Origin: an uncultured Bacteroidales bacterium
Lineage (GTDB): Bacteria > Bacteroidota > Bacteroidia > Bacteroidales > Bacteroidaceae
Length of the DNA stretch: 8,814 bases
Assembly (NCBI GenBank): GCA_945871755.1
Contig: CAMBWV010000020.1
Location: 1-8,814, forward strand
Reading direction: 5' to 3'
This document shows, one piece after another, positions 1-6,358 of the stretch. How positions within the stretch are numbered: the first letter of the stretch is position 1; each line of letters starts with the position of its first letter. The notes below the pieces were generated by a model. The model did no database searches. It saw only the letters and a program-made list of their open reading frames with translations, and was not told where the DNA came from. The position numbers and the translations under genes are program-made.

Positions 1-9
1 CTGAGCCAC

Positions 10-25
10 ACGTTGCAAGCAACGT
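10..25 (-). terminator. Hairpin downstream of the endonuclease, possible terminator
   Basis: ACGTTGC-AA-GCAACGT is a perfect 7-bp inverted repeat about 40 bp beyond the endonuclease stop. In the minus-strand transcript it would form a hairpin, but no U-run follows, so a Rho-independent terminator is only a possibility. It overlaps the left flanking repeat and may instead belong to that element. Confidence 0.25.
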
Positions 26-55
26 GCGGTACGTTACTTAGCAATGAGAACAAAC
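15..55. repeat. Left copy of direct repeat flanking the restriction-modification cassette
   Basis: Positions 15-37 share GCAAGCAACGT[G/A]CGGTACGTT with 2636-2656, and positions 41-55 (GCAATGAGAACAAAC) are identical over 15 bp to 2676-2690. Both copies have the same orientation. This copy is shorter between the two conserved blocks (3 nt versus about 19 nt after the first block). It ends 10 bp beyond the endonuclease stop codon. Sequence to the left of position 15 does not match the right copy. Confidence 0.75.
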
Positions 56-65
56 TCCTAACTCC

Positions 66-1145
66 TTATTGTTTGAATCTGATTTGGAGGTTTAGGCGAA
101 TATAGACCTGTCCATTTTCCGCTCGGTATAAGCTGCCATATTGGTATCTGCTTCTGCTGGCGCGCTCAAAACGGGTATTCATGTACAGATAATCTTCCAC
201 GTCATTACGATTGTAGAAATGGTAGCAAACGATTTCGCCATCTTTTCTGACTACGATGTAACCACCATTCGCATCATATCTGCCATCCCATTCTTTTGCA
301 GGCGTCATGCCCAGGGCTGCATCAAGCAACAACATCTTCATCTTGTGTTCGTAGAAGAGTTCTTTGTTGTTGCCTGAATAGTTCATCGGATTTCGTTTTG
401 CCACGACATTTACCACCTCCTTCACACTTGCGACAGGATACAGGCTGTCAACCAAGAGGCAATCGGCTATTAACTGAGGCATCATGCAGTCAAGAAACAC
501 GAGATTGTTCTTGAACGTTTCATGCTCCATGTCATCGTATTCCAGTTGGCATCCAGCCTTATAGATTGCTTGCATCCGTTCCAGATGCCCGCTGACAGCG
601 TTTATCTCTTGGATTTGTCCATCAGTTAGCGCTGCGCCACAGACCTTGTATCTGAAGTTTGTCGGCATGCCAGCATTGAGAAGGGTAGAGGCGCTTCCCA
701 ATTGAGATTTAATACTGAAGCCGAGAAGGTGAGAACTGGTGGTACGTAGGTCGTGGATGACAATATGGATGTCTGCCTTGTTTTGGGATGGTGCTTTCAG
801 TTTCGTGCAGCCAATAGTGCCCATGAAAGTTTCGGTTGCAGGTATCTCAAAGGCCGATTTCTTTGCCATCTTGATTTCGGAAAGCAGTGTGGCTGATTCT
901 TGCAAGAATTTATCCATGGAGATACGGGCATATTCCACTCCCTCTTCGTCAACAACGACAATATTTTGGCTGACGTCTGGCTTATATTCGTATCGTTTGG
1001 CTTCTTCTCTAATGATGCTGATGATGGGATAGTATAAGTTGAGTTTATTCATCTGGGCATCGCCAGCATGCACCTTGCCCTCTCCGAGCAGTTTGAAAAG
1101 GGCATAGATTTCGCTCCACTCTCCTTTATTTCCTGATAATGCCAT
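66..1145 (-). CDS. HpaII-like type II restriction endonuclease (predicted CCGG-specific)
   Basis: This 359-residue protein is predicted to cleave unmethylated CCGG DNA in the cytoplasm, with the adjacent methyltransferase protecting the host. It has the length of R.HpaII (about 358 aa), and its opening residues GNKGEWSEIYALFKLL match what I recall of the HpaII endonuclease family (Pfam RE_HpaII). A plausible PD-(D/E)XK-type active site is D125 in ADIHIVIHD, followed by S144-I-K146 in GFSIKSQLG, with Ser where an acidic residue is usual; Glu8 or Glu11 may supply the helix carboxylate. This active-site assignment is inference. The ATG at 1145-1143 lies inside the end of the methyltransferase gene (20 bp overlap, different frame), so translation is probably coupled and nuclease is made only after methylase. 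The reading frame is intact, with no internal stop. The gene is more AT-rich than the plus-strand genes, consistent with transfer. Family assignment is strong because the cognate methylase is adjacent. Confidence 0.93.
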   Translation of the reverse strand: MALSGNKGEWSEIYALFKLLGEGKVHAGDAQMNKLNLYYPIISIIREEAKRYEYKPDVSQNIVVVDEEGVEYARISMDKFLQESATLLSEIKMAKKSAFEIPATETFMGTIGCTKLKAPSQNKADIHIVIHDLRTTSSHLLGFSIKSQLGSASTLLNAGMPTNFRYKVCGAALTDGQIQEINAVSGHLERMQAIYKAGCQLEYDDMEHETFKNNLVFLDCMMPQLIADCLLVDSLYPVASVKEVVNVVAKRNPMNYSGNNKELFYEHKMKMLLLDAALGMTPAKEWDGRYDANGGYIVVRKDGEIVCYHFYNRNDVEDYLYMNTRFERASRSRYQYGSLYRAENGQVYIRLNLQIRFKQ

Positions 1146-2469
1146 GTTGGGATAATGTATTTAATATTTGTTCCGCTGTTGCTTGTATAGCAGGTACAGC
1201 AACGCTGTTGCCGAACTGTTTGTAGGCAGAGGCGTCAGCGACAACGATTCTAAAGTCATCAGGATAGCCTTGCAGCCTTGCCCACTCTCTAGGTGTCATC
1301 TTGCGCCAGCCTTGCCTGTTGACTTCTCCTTTTATTCTGGTGGTTGGCGTCAGGTCTGTTTGTCGGAAATCAATCACCAGGTTACTTTCCCGGCCCATGC
1401 CGCCTACAACGATAGCATGTGCCACACCATCATCGGGTATGATGTCGTAGCCAAATCCATGGCCCTTCGCTTCGTGTCTGGCCTTGTGGTTGATGAGGGT
1501 TTGAATGTATTGAGTGGAAAGGTAATATTTGGCAGGCACAGGATTTTCTTCTCTAACGTCGATCCATTTCTTCGTGACCTCCTTCTGTTCGGGATACGTA
1601 AAGTCCTCCTTGGAAATGCCCAAGTCTTTTCGGAAGCCCACGATATAGATACGTTCTCTGTGCTGCGGTACTCCGAAATACATTGCATTCACAATCTGAG
1701 GGTCGGGTACGACATAGCCAACCTCATCAAGGGCTTTGAGAATGGTCTTAAACGTTCTCCCTTTATCATGAATCACCAAGCCCTTGACGTTTTCAAGGAA
1801 GAAGGCTTTTGGCTGATGCCGTCGCAGGATTTCTGCGACATCAAAAAACAGTGTGCCTCGCGTTTCCTCAAAACCAAGGCGCTTGCCCGCAAGCGAGAAA
1901 GCCTGACAGGGAAACCCCGCACAAAGAATATCAAAACCTTGTGGAATCTTGTTCTTCACCGTTTCCTTCGTAATATCACCAAAAGGAACGTCCCCGTAGT
2001 TGGCATAATACGTTTTGCGAGCCTGTTCATCCCATTCGGAAGAGAATACGCACTCTCCCCCGAGGTTTTGAAGAGCCATTCGGAAGCCGCCTATGCCTGC
2101 GAACAAGTCGATGAACGTAAATTTGGGATTCTGTGGAGCTTGGAAAGGTGCCTTAAATAAATCTGGGAAAAGATATTGCTGCATAGCAACGGGGGAATCG
2201 GCCACTCCGCTGTCTTGTATATTCTTTTTGAAATCTGGGCCTACCACAAAATCATACCATAGGTTTAACAATCCCTCGGCTCTATCGCGATAAGGAATTG
2301 AAATATCCGAATCTTTCAACTGTAAATAGTGTGTAACGAAAGCAGCCTGGTCGATAAAAGGTATAATCTCTCCTTTCTCATCCAATGATTCTTGCCCATA
2401 GATTTCTAGCTTGTCTGCTCTTTTCTTGCAGAAGTCAAAGAGCGAAAAAGCCAACGTGTCCTTTTTCAT
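1126..2469 (-). CDS. HpaII-like DNA (cytosine-5-)-methyltransferase (predicted CCGG)
   Basis: The protein transfers a methyl group from S-adenosylmethionine to cytosine C5, predicted at the inner C of CCGG. All core motifs are visible. Numbering from the upstream TTG at 2565 (subtract 32 for the ATG used here): motif I FAGIGG 155-160, motif IV GFPCQ with catalytic C220, motif VI ENV 258-260, motif VIII QHRER 301-305, motif IX around PREWARLQGYP 425-435, and motif X GNSVAVP 452-458. The target-recognition segment (about 345-420, including KYYLSTQYI and AIVVGGMGRE) closely matches my memory of M.HpaII, hence the specificity call. I chose the ATG at 2469 (447 aa) because the reading frame's upstream TTG at 2565 abuts the predicted -7 promoter element and would not be transcribed. 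About 110 residues precede the catalytic domain, far more than the roughly 30 in M.HpaII; their function is unknown. It is the first gene of a methylase-endonuclease operon. Confidence 0.96.
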   Translation of the reverse strand: MKKDTLAFSLFDFCKKRADKLEIYGQESLDEKGEIIPFIDQAAFVTHYLQLKDSDISIPYRDRAEGLLNLWYDFVVGPDFKKNIQDSGVADSPVAMQQYLFPDLFKAPFQAPQNPKFTFIDLFAGIGGFRMALQNLGGECVFSSEWDEQARKTYYANYGDVPFGDITKETVKNKIPQGFDILCAGFPCQAFSLAGKRLGFEETRGTLFFDVAEILRRHQPKAFFLENVKGLVIHDKGRTFKTILKALDEVGYVVPDPQIVNAMYFGVPQHRERIYIVGFRKDLGISKEDFTYPEQKEVTKKWIDVREENPVPAKYYLSTQYIQTLINHKARHEAKGHGFGYDIIPDDGVAHAIVVGGMGRESNLVIDFRQTDLTPTTRIKGEVNRQGWRKMTPREWARLQGYPDDFRIVVADASAYKQFGNSVAVPAIQATAEQILNTLSQHGIIRK

Positions 2470-2554
2470 TTGCAGATGGTCTTTATTCGTATTTCCCAGC
2501 TTTCCTGATGAGTGCTGAAAGGGTTGCTCAAAAATGATATTAGCATTCCGCTTG

Positions 2555-2585
2555 CAAATATACAAATTTATTTCTTATGGTCACA
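2555..2585 (-). promoter_or_regulatory. Predicted Bacteroidota promoter of the restriction-modification operon
   Basis: On the minus strand, 2562-2555 reads TATATTTG, a full match to the Bacteroidota -7 consensus TAnnTTTG. Exactly 19 nt upstream, 2585-2582 reads TGTG, close to the -33 TTTG. A second overlapping match, TAAATTTG, lies at 2570-2563, with a poorer -33. Transcription would start near 2550, giving an untranslated leader of about 80 nt before the ATG at 2469. The element overlaps the alternative TTG start at 2565, which argues against that start. Confidence 0.6.
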
Positions 2586-2597
2586 TGCTCCACATTC

Positions 2598-2619
2598 GTA
2601 CGACATAATACGCTCGTAC
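2598..2619. promoter_or_regulatory. Inverted repeat just upstream of the methylase promoter
   Basis: GTACGA (2598-2603) and TCGTAC (2614-2619) are perfect inverted 6-bp arms with a 10-nt spacer, a geometry suited to a dimeric DNA-binding protein. It sits 13 bp upstream of the predicted -33 element of the methylase gene. No controller-protein gene is present in the cassette, so the binder, if any, is unknown. Confidence 0.25.
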
Positions 2620-2635
2620 CTCCTATACAGCTACA

Positions 2636-2690
2636 GCAAGCAACGTACGGTACGTTCACGTTACTCCATGGCCTTGCAATGAGAACAAAC
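2636..2690. repeat. Right copy of direct repeat flanking the restriction-modification cassette
   Basis: This copy carries the same two blocks as 15-55, separated by a longer spacer (2657-2675). Within it, 2642-2656 is a perfect palindrome, AACGTAC-G-GTACGTT; the left copy has one mismatch at the equivalent place (21-35). It lies upstream of the methylase promoter, so the two copies enclose both genes and their promoter. The element could be an interspersed intergenic repeat or a duplicated target site; the sequence alone does not decide. Confidence 0.75.
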
Positions 2691-2770
2691 ACCTTGCTCT
2701 CAACGAAACGATACGCCATATAGGATTATTTTTCAGTCAACTAAGATACTTTTCTTCTGTAGAAAATACC

Positions 2771-2778
2771 TAATTTTG
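2771..2778 (+). promoter_or_regulatory. Predicted -7 promoter element of the DUF5686 gene
   Basis: TAATTTTG is a full match to TAnnTTTG and lies 27 nt before the ATG at 2806. The -33 region (about 2748-2754, ACTTTTC) is T-rich but not a clean TTTG. The leader has no Shine-Dalgarno sequence, as is usual in Bacteroidota. Confidence 0.5.
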
Positions 2779-2805
2779 CAGGCTGAAAACTAGACTACTT
2801 TTATA

Positions 2806-5409
2806 ATGATAGCTCGATTACATACCCTTCTGCTCTTCATAATGCTCGCAGTGAGCGCAGCAGCCCAATCCGTGACGGGGCGCGTCATCGACGCCAAGTC
2901 GCGCGAGGCATTGCCGTTCGTCATTGTCAGTTATGAGGGCGGGCGTCTCACACAGACCGACGAGGAGGGCCGTTACCGATTGCGCTATGAAGCCAATGGG
3001 AAGTTGCGCTTCAGCATGATTGGCTACGAGACCAAAACCCTCCGCACCAAGAAGGGCGGTACGTACGATGTGACCCTCACGCCCCTGGACACCAAAATGA
3101 ACGAGGCCGTCGTCACGGGCAAGAAGAATGGTCGCTATTCGCGCAAGAACAATCCCGCCGTGGAACTGATGCGCCGTGTCATTGCCGCCAAGGACAGCAG
3201 CGACATCAAGGAGCGCCACGACTTCTGCTCCTTCGACCAATACAGCAAGATGACCTTTGCCTTCGACCAGGTGACGCCCAAGGTGTTTGAGGAAGATAAG
3301 TTCAAGCGCATGCCCTTCCTTAAGGACTACGTGGAGACGTGCAACGAAACGGGTACCCGCATCCTTCCCATCTCGGTGGAGGAGCGTGTGACGCGCAACG
3401 TCTATCGCCGCACGCCCAAGGCCGACAAGCGCATCGTCATCGGCGAAAAGTCGCAGGGTATCAACGAACTCCTGAGCACGGGCGACATCCTCAATTCCAT
3501 GCTCAAGGACTGCTTTACCGACGTAAATATCTACAAGAATAGCATCTACCTGATGCACCACGACTTCCTCAGTCCCTTGGCCTCCAACGGTGCCATAGCC
3601 TTCTATCGCTATTTCCTCGTAGATACCCTCATGGTGGCCAATGACAGTTGCATTCAGGTGGACTTCACGCCCAACAATCCGCAGGACTACGGTTTCTCGG
3701 GCACGCTCTATATCATGGCCGACTCCACCTATCGGGTGAAGCGTGCCGAGATAGGTTTCCCCAAGCGCACGGACGTCAACTTCGTCGATCGTATGCGCAT
3801 TATCCAAGACTTCGAGACCCTGCCAACGGGTGAGCGCGTGCTGGTTCGCGACAATATGTTGGTGCAACTCAAGGTGGTTGACTTCCTCCAGAAATTTCTG
3901 GTCAAGCGCGTCAACGAATATGCCAACTTCTCCTTCGAGCCGATTGCCGACAAGAATTTCCGCTTCGTGGGCGATGAGACGACCGACCCCAATGCGCGGA
4001 TGCGCGACGACGCCTTCTGGGACGAGCATCGCAGTGTGCCGTTGACCCGCAGCGAGGGCGATGTGAACGGCTTCGTGCAGCGCTTGCAGCAAATCAAGGG
4101 GTTCAAGCCCATCCTCTTTGTGGCGCGCGCCTTCATCGAGAACTTTGTTGAGACCAGCACCAACCCCAAGCGGCCTTCCAAGGTGGACATCGGTCCTGTT
4201 AATACCACCATTACGAAGAACTCTGTGGACGGCCTGCGCCTGCGCCTCTCCGCGCAGACCACAGCCAACCTCCATCCCCACCTCTTCCTGAAGGGGTACG
4301 TGGCCTATGGTTTCAAGGATAACAAGTGGAAGGGAATGGGCGAGGTGACCTATTCCATTAACAAGAAAGGCTATCTGCCGCGCGAGTTTCCCGTGAACAA
4401 TATCACCTTCACGTACAACCGCGACGTGATGGCACCCACCGACAAATTTCTGGCCACGGACAAGGACAACGTCTTCGTGTCGTTCAAGTGGACCGACGTG
4501 GACCACATGATGTACTACGAGAACTACAAACTAGCCTGGGACCGCGAATGGGGCAACGGCCTGCGCCTGCGCCTGCAAGCCCGCACACAGAAGGACATTC
4601 CCACCCGCGCCCTGTTTTACCAGCCCTTGAATACGGCACCCGCGCCTTCGCAAGATGCCAGCCTCCACCTTCATTCCATGCGCACCAACGAAGGCACCTT
4701 CACGCTGACCTTCCAGCCCGGCGCGAAATTCATCAACACCAAGCAGCGCCGCCTCACCACCAACCACAATGCGCCTATCTACGAACTGACCTATACGGGC
4801 GGATGGTACGACCTGGCTGGCCAGCACCGCTTCTTCCACACCACGGAGGCGAGCATCTACAAGCGATTCTGGTTGCGCTCCTGGGGCAAGGCAGAGGTTT
4901 ATCTCAAGGGCGGCGCACAGTGGAGCCGCGTGCCCTTCCCCCTGCTCCTGATGCCTGCCGCCAACCTCTCGTATATCAAGCAGCGCAATACGTTCGAGTT
5001 GATAGACAATATGGAGTTCCTCAACGACCGCTACGCCCAGTTGATGCTCTCGTGGGACCTCGACGGCAAACTCTTCAACCGCATCCCCTTGCTCAAGCGA
5101 CTCAAGTGGCGCGAATATCTGGCCTGCCACATGCTCTGGGGCACGCTGACCGACCGCAACAATCCCCTCCTCGAGCGCAACGCTGGCGACGGCCGCCTGT
5201 TCTACTTCCCCGGCAACTTCGACAAGGACGGCAACTACCAGTACCTCTCGCGCACGATGGACCCGAAGAAACCCTACGTGGAAGTAGTGGCGGGCATACA
5301 CAATATCTTCAAACTCGTGCACGTGGAGTATGTGCACCGCCTGACCTATCTCGACCAGCCCGACACGAGCCGCTGGGGCATTCGTTTGCGGGTGATGATG
5401 TCGTTCTAG
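2806..5409 (+). CDS. Carboxypeptidase-regulatory-like / DUF5686 outer-membrane protein
   Basis: This is an 867-residue predicted outer-membrane protein of unknown substrate. Residues 1-20 form a signal peptide (hydrophobic core LLLFIMLAV, cleavage probably at AAA-Q21). Residues about 22-95 are a carboxypeptidase-regulatory-like beta-sandwich, with the typical VTGRVIDAKSREALPF, TDEEGRYRL and FSMIGYET segments, as at the N-terminus of many TonB-dependent receptors. The NNPAVELMRRVIAAKD segment (115-130) marks the start of the DUF5686 body seen in Bacteroidota. The C-terminal half has alternating aromatic/polar strands, and the chain ends in Phe867, the usual last residue of an outer-membrane beta-barrel. 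There is no SusC-style plug, so it is not a classical TonB-dependent transporter. It has its own promoter and no cotranscribed upstream neighbour; 173 bp separate it from sufC. Codon use is GC-rich, like the suf genes. The family has no firm biochemical role that I know of. Confidence 0.92.
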   Translation: MIARLHTLLLFIMLAVSAAAQSVTGRVIDAKSREALPFVIVSYEGGRLTQTDEEGRYRLRYEANGKLRFSMIGYETKTLRTKKGGTYDVTLTPLDTKMNEAVVTGKKNGRYSRKNNPAVELMRRVIAAKDSSDIKERHDFCSFDQYSKMTFAFDQVTPKVFEEDKFKRMPFLKDYVETCNETGTRILPISVEERVTRNVYRRTPKADKRIVIGEKSQGINELLSTGDILNSMLKDCFTDVNIYKNSIYLMHHDFLSPLASNGAIAFYRYFLVDTLMVANDSCIQVDFTPNNPQDYGFSGTLYIMADSTYRVKRAEIGFPKRTDVNFVDRMRIIQDFETLPTGERVLVRDNMLVQLKVVDFLQKFLVKRVNEYANFSFEPIADKNFRFVGDETTDPNARMRDDAFWDEHRSVPLTRSEGDVNGFVQRLQQIKGFKPILFVARAFIENFVETSTNPKRPSKVDIGPVNTTITKNSVDGLRLRLSAQTTANLHPHLFLKGYVAYGFKDNKWKGMGEVTYSINKKGYLPREFPVNNITFTYNRDVMAPTDKFLATDKDNVFVSFKWTDVDHMMYYENYKLAWDREWGNGLRLRLQARTQKDIPTRALFYQPLNTAPAPSQDASLHLHSMRTNEGTFTLTFQPGAKFINTKQRRLTTNHNAPIYELTYTGGWYDLAGQHRFFHTTEASIYKRFWLRSWGKAEVYLKGGAQWSRVPFPLLLMPAANLSYIKQRNTFELIDNMEFLNDRYAQLMLSWDLDGKLFNRIPLLKRLKWREYLACHMLWGTLTDRNNPLLERNAGDGRLFYFPGNFDKDGNYQYLSRTMDPKKPYVEVVAGIHNIFKLVHVEYVHRLTYLDQPDTSRWGIRLRVMMSF

Positions 5410-5420
5410 GCGGCAAAGGG

Positions 5421-5496
5421 CTCTGGATTATCTGGGTATTCTCTGGATATTCCAGGGCACTTTTGTTTTTGGAGGGATTATCCAGATTTTCTGGAG
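5421..5496. repeat. Cluster of direct and inverted TCTGGAT motifs upstream of sufC
   Basis: TCTGGAT occurs at 5422-5428 and again at 5442-5448, exactly 20 bp apart. Its reverse complement ATCCAGA is at 5480-5486, and the related TCTGGA at 5490-5495. These allow mutually exclusive pairings: CTGGA-TAT-TCCAG (5443-5455), TCCAGA-TTT-TCTGGA (5481-5495), or either TCTGGAT with 5480-5486. It could be an operator array, an attenuator-like structure, or a terminator region for the preceding gene. Confidence 0.5.
5441..5470 (+). terminator. Weak candidate terminator after the DUF5686 gene
   Basis: A stem of about 7 bp (5441-5447 with 5451-5457, including one G-U pair, loop TAT) is followed after CAC by TTTTGTTTTT (5461-5470). 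The stem is short and the T-tract is interrupted and offset, so confidence is low. The location, 31 bp beyond the stop codon and ahead of a separate promoter, is appropriate. Confidence 0.35.
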
Positions 5497-5551
5497 ATTT
5501 CGCTCTAGCCGATTTTCCAAGGCCAGCCGCCTCCGATTAAAATACAATTGC

Positions 5552-5559
5552 TAACTTTG
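5552..5559 (+). promoter_or_regulatory. Predicted -7 promoter element of the suf operon
   Basis: TAACTTTG matches TAnnTTTG and lies 23 nt before the sufC ATG. No convincing -33 TTTG is present 19 nt upstream (5529-5532 reads GCCT), so an activator or a weak promoter is possible. Its presence indicates that sufC can be transcribed independently of the gene upstream. Confidence 0.5.
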
Positions 5560-5582
5560 TACCCCAGTAATCCAACAACACT

Positions 5583-6335
5583 ATGCTAGAAATAAGAAAC
5601 CTGCACGCATCCGTTGAAGGCAAGGAAATCCTTCGCGGCGTCAATCTCACCATAGGCGACGGAGAAGTCCATGTGCTCATGGGTCCCAATGGTTCGGGCA
5701 AGAGTACGCTGAGCCATGTCCTCGTTGGCAATCCCAAGTACGAAGTGACCGAAGGCAGCATCACGTTCAATGGCAAGGACCTGCTCTCCCTCTCACCCGA
5801 GGACCGCGCCCACGAAGGCATCTTCATGTCCTTCCAAGCGCCGATAGAGATTCCCGGCGTTTCCATGACCAACTTCATGCGCGCCGCCCTTAATGCCAAA
5901 CGCAAATATTTCGGCCAGGAGCCTATCGGTGCCGGCGAATTTCTCAAACTCCTCAAGGAGAAGCGCCAACTTGTGGGCCTCGATGCCCATTTCATGAGCC
6001 GCGGCGTCAACGAGGGCTTCTCGGGCGGTGAGCGTAAGCGCAACGAAATCTTCCAGATGGCCGTTCTGCAACCCCTCTTCAGCATCCTCGACGAGACAGA
6101 CTCGGGACTGGATGTTGACGCCCTGCGCATCGTGGCCGAAGGTTTCAATATGCTGCGCACTCCGCAGACATCGGCCATGGTCATCACGCACTACCAGCGT
6201 ATGCTTGACTATCTGAAGCCCGACTTCGTGCACGTGCTCGTCAAGGGTCGCGTGGTCAAGGAGGGCGATGCCTCTTTGGGCTATGCCATTGAGGAGCGCG
6301 GATTCGATTGGATCAGGGAGGAAGTGGAAGAGTAG
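5583..6335 (+). CDS. sufC: Fe-S cluster assembly ATPase SufC
   Basis: SufC is the cytoplasmic ABC-type ATPase of the SUF iron-sulfur assembly machine. It binds SufB and SufD, and ATP hydrolysis drives the conformational change needed for cluster building on the scaffold. The 250-residue length is standard. Visible motifs are Walker A GPNGSGKST (34-42), the Q-loop at Q85 in FMSFQAPIEIPGV, which is characteristic of SufC, ABC signature FSGGE (146-150), Walker B ending at D170 with catalytic E171 (SILDETDSGLD), and H-loop H203 in ITHYQRML. There are no membrane segments, as expected for a non-transport ABC protein. It is first in a run with sufD (23-bp gap) and sufS. In most Bacteroidales as I recall them, sufB precedes sufC; here a DUF5686 gene does. 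Family assignment is near certain. Confidence 0.98.
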   Translation: MLEIRNLHASVEGKEILRGVNLTIGDGEVHVLMGPNGSGKSTLSHVLVGNPKYEVTEGSITFNGKDLLSLSPEDRAHEGIFMSFQAPIEIPGVSMTNFMRAALNAKRKYFGQEPIGAGEFLKLLKEKRQLVGLDAHFMSRGVNEGFSGGERKRNEIFQMAVLQPLFSILDETDSGLDVDALRIVAEGFNMLRTPQTSAMVITHYQRMLDYLKPDFVHVLVKGRVVKEGDASLGYAIEERGFDWIREEVEE

Positions 6336-6358
6336 CATAACCCATAAGAAGAAACCCT

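Larger units (their letters stand above)
2470..2805. other. Divergent intergenic region between methylase and DUF5686 gene
   Basis: This 336-bp gap contains, in order, the predicted methylase leader (2470-2550), the methylase promoter (2555-2585), an inverted repeat GTACGA-N10-TCGTAC (2598-2603 and 2614-2619), the right flanking repeat (2636-2690), and the promoter of the plus-strand gene (2771-2778). I see no coding sequence, tRNA or insertion-sequence end. The border of the presumed transferred segment should fall here, near 2636-2690. Confidence 0.6.

Noticed and set aside
1168..2160. Plus-strand frame of 330 codons opposite the methyltransferase
   Set aside because: The minus strand carries all catalytic methyltransferase motifs; the plus-strand product matches nothing.
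2563..2565. TTG at 2565 as start of the methyltransferase
   Set aside because: It sits between two TAnnTTTG matches and would not be in the transcript; the ATG at 2469 is preferred.
15..2690. Insertion sequence or composite transposon carrying the restriction genes
   Set aside because: No transposase or integrase gene is present, and the flanking repeats are direct, not terminal inverted repeats.
2818..4506. Long minus-strand open frame (562 codons) opposite the DUF5686 gene
   Set aside because: It is an antisense shadow caused by GC-rich codon use. Its translation is His/Val/Gly-rich with no domain, while the plus strand encodes a signal peptide and a recognisable family.
5421..5496. Possible CRISPR-like repeats upstream of sufC
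   Set aside because: The motifs are 7 bp, few, and in both orientations, with no regular spacer; this is not an array.
4488..5540. Plus-strand frame of 350 codons overlapping the end of the DUF5686 gene
   Set aside because: It is out of frame with the real gene, Pro/Arg/His-rich, and has no promoter or conserved motif.
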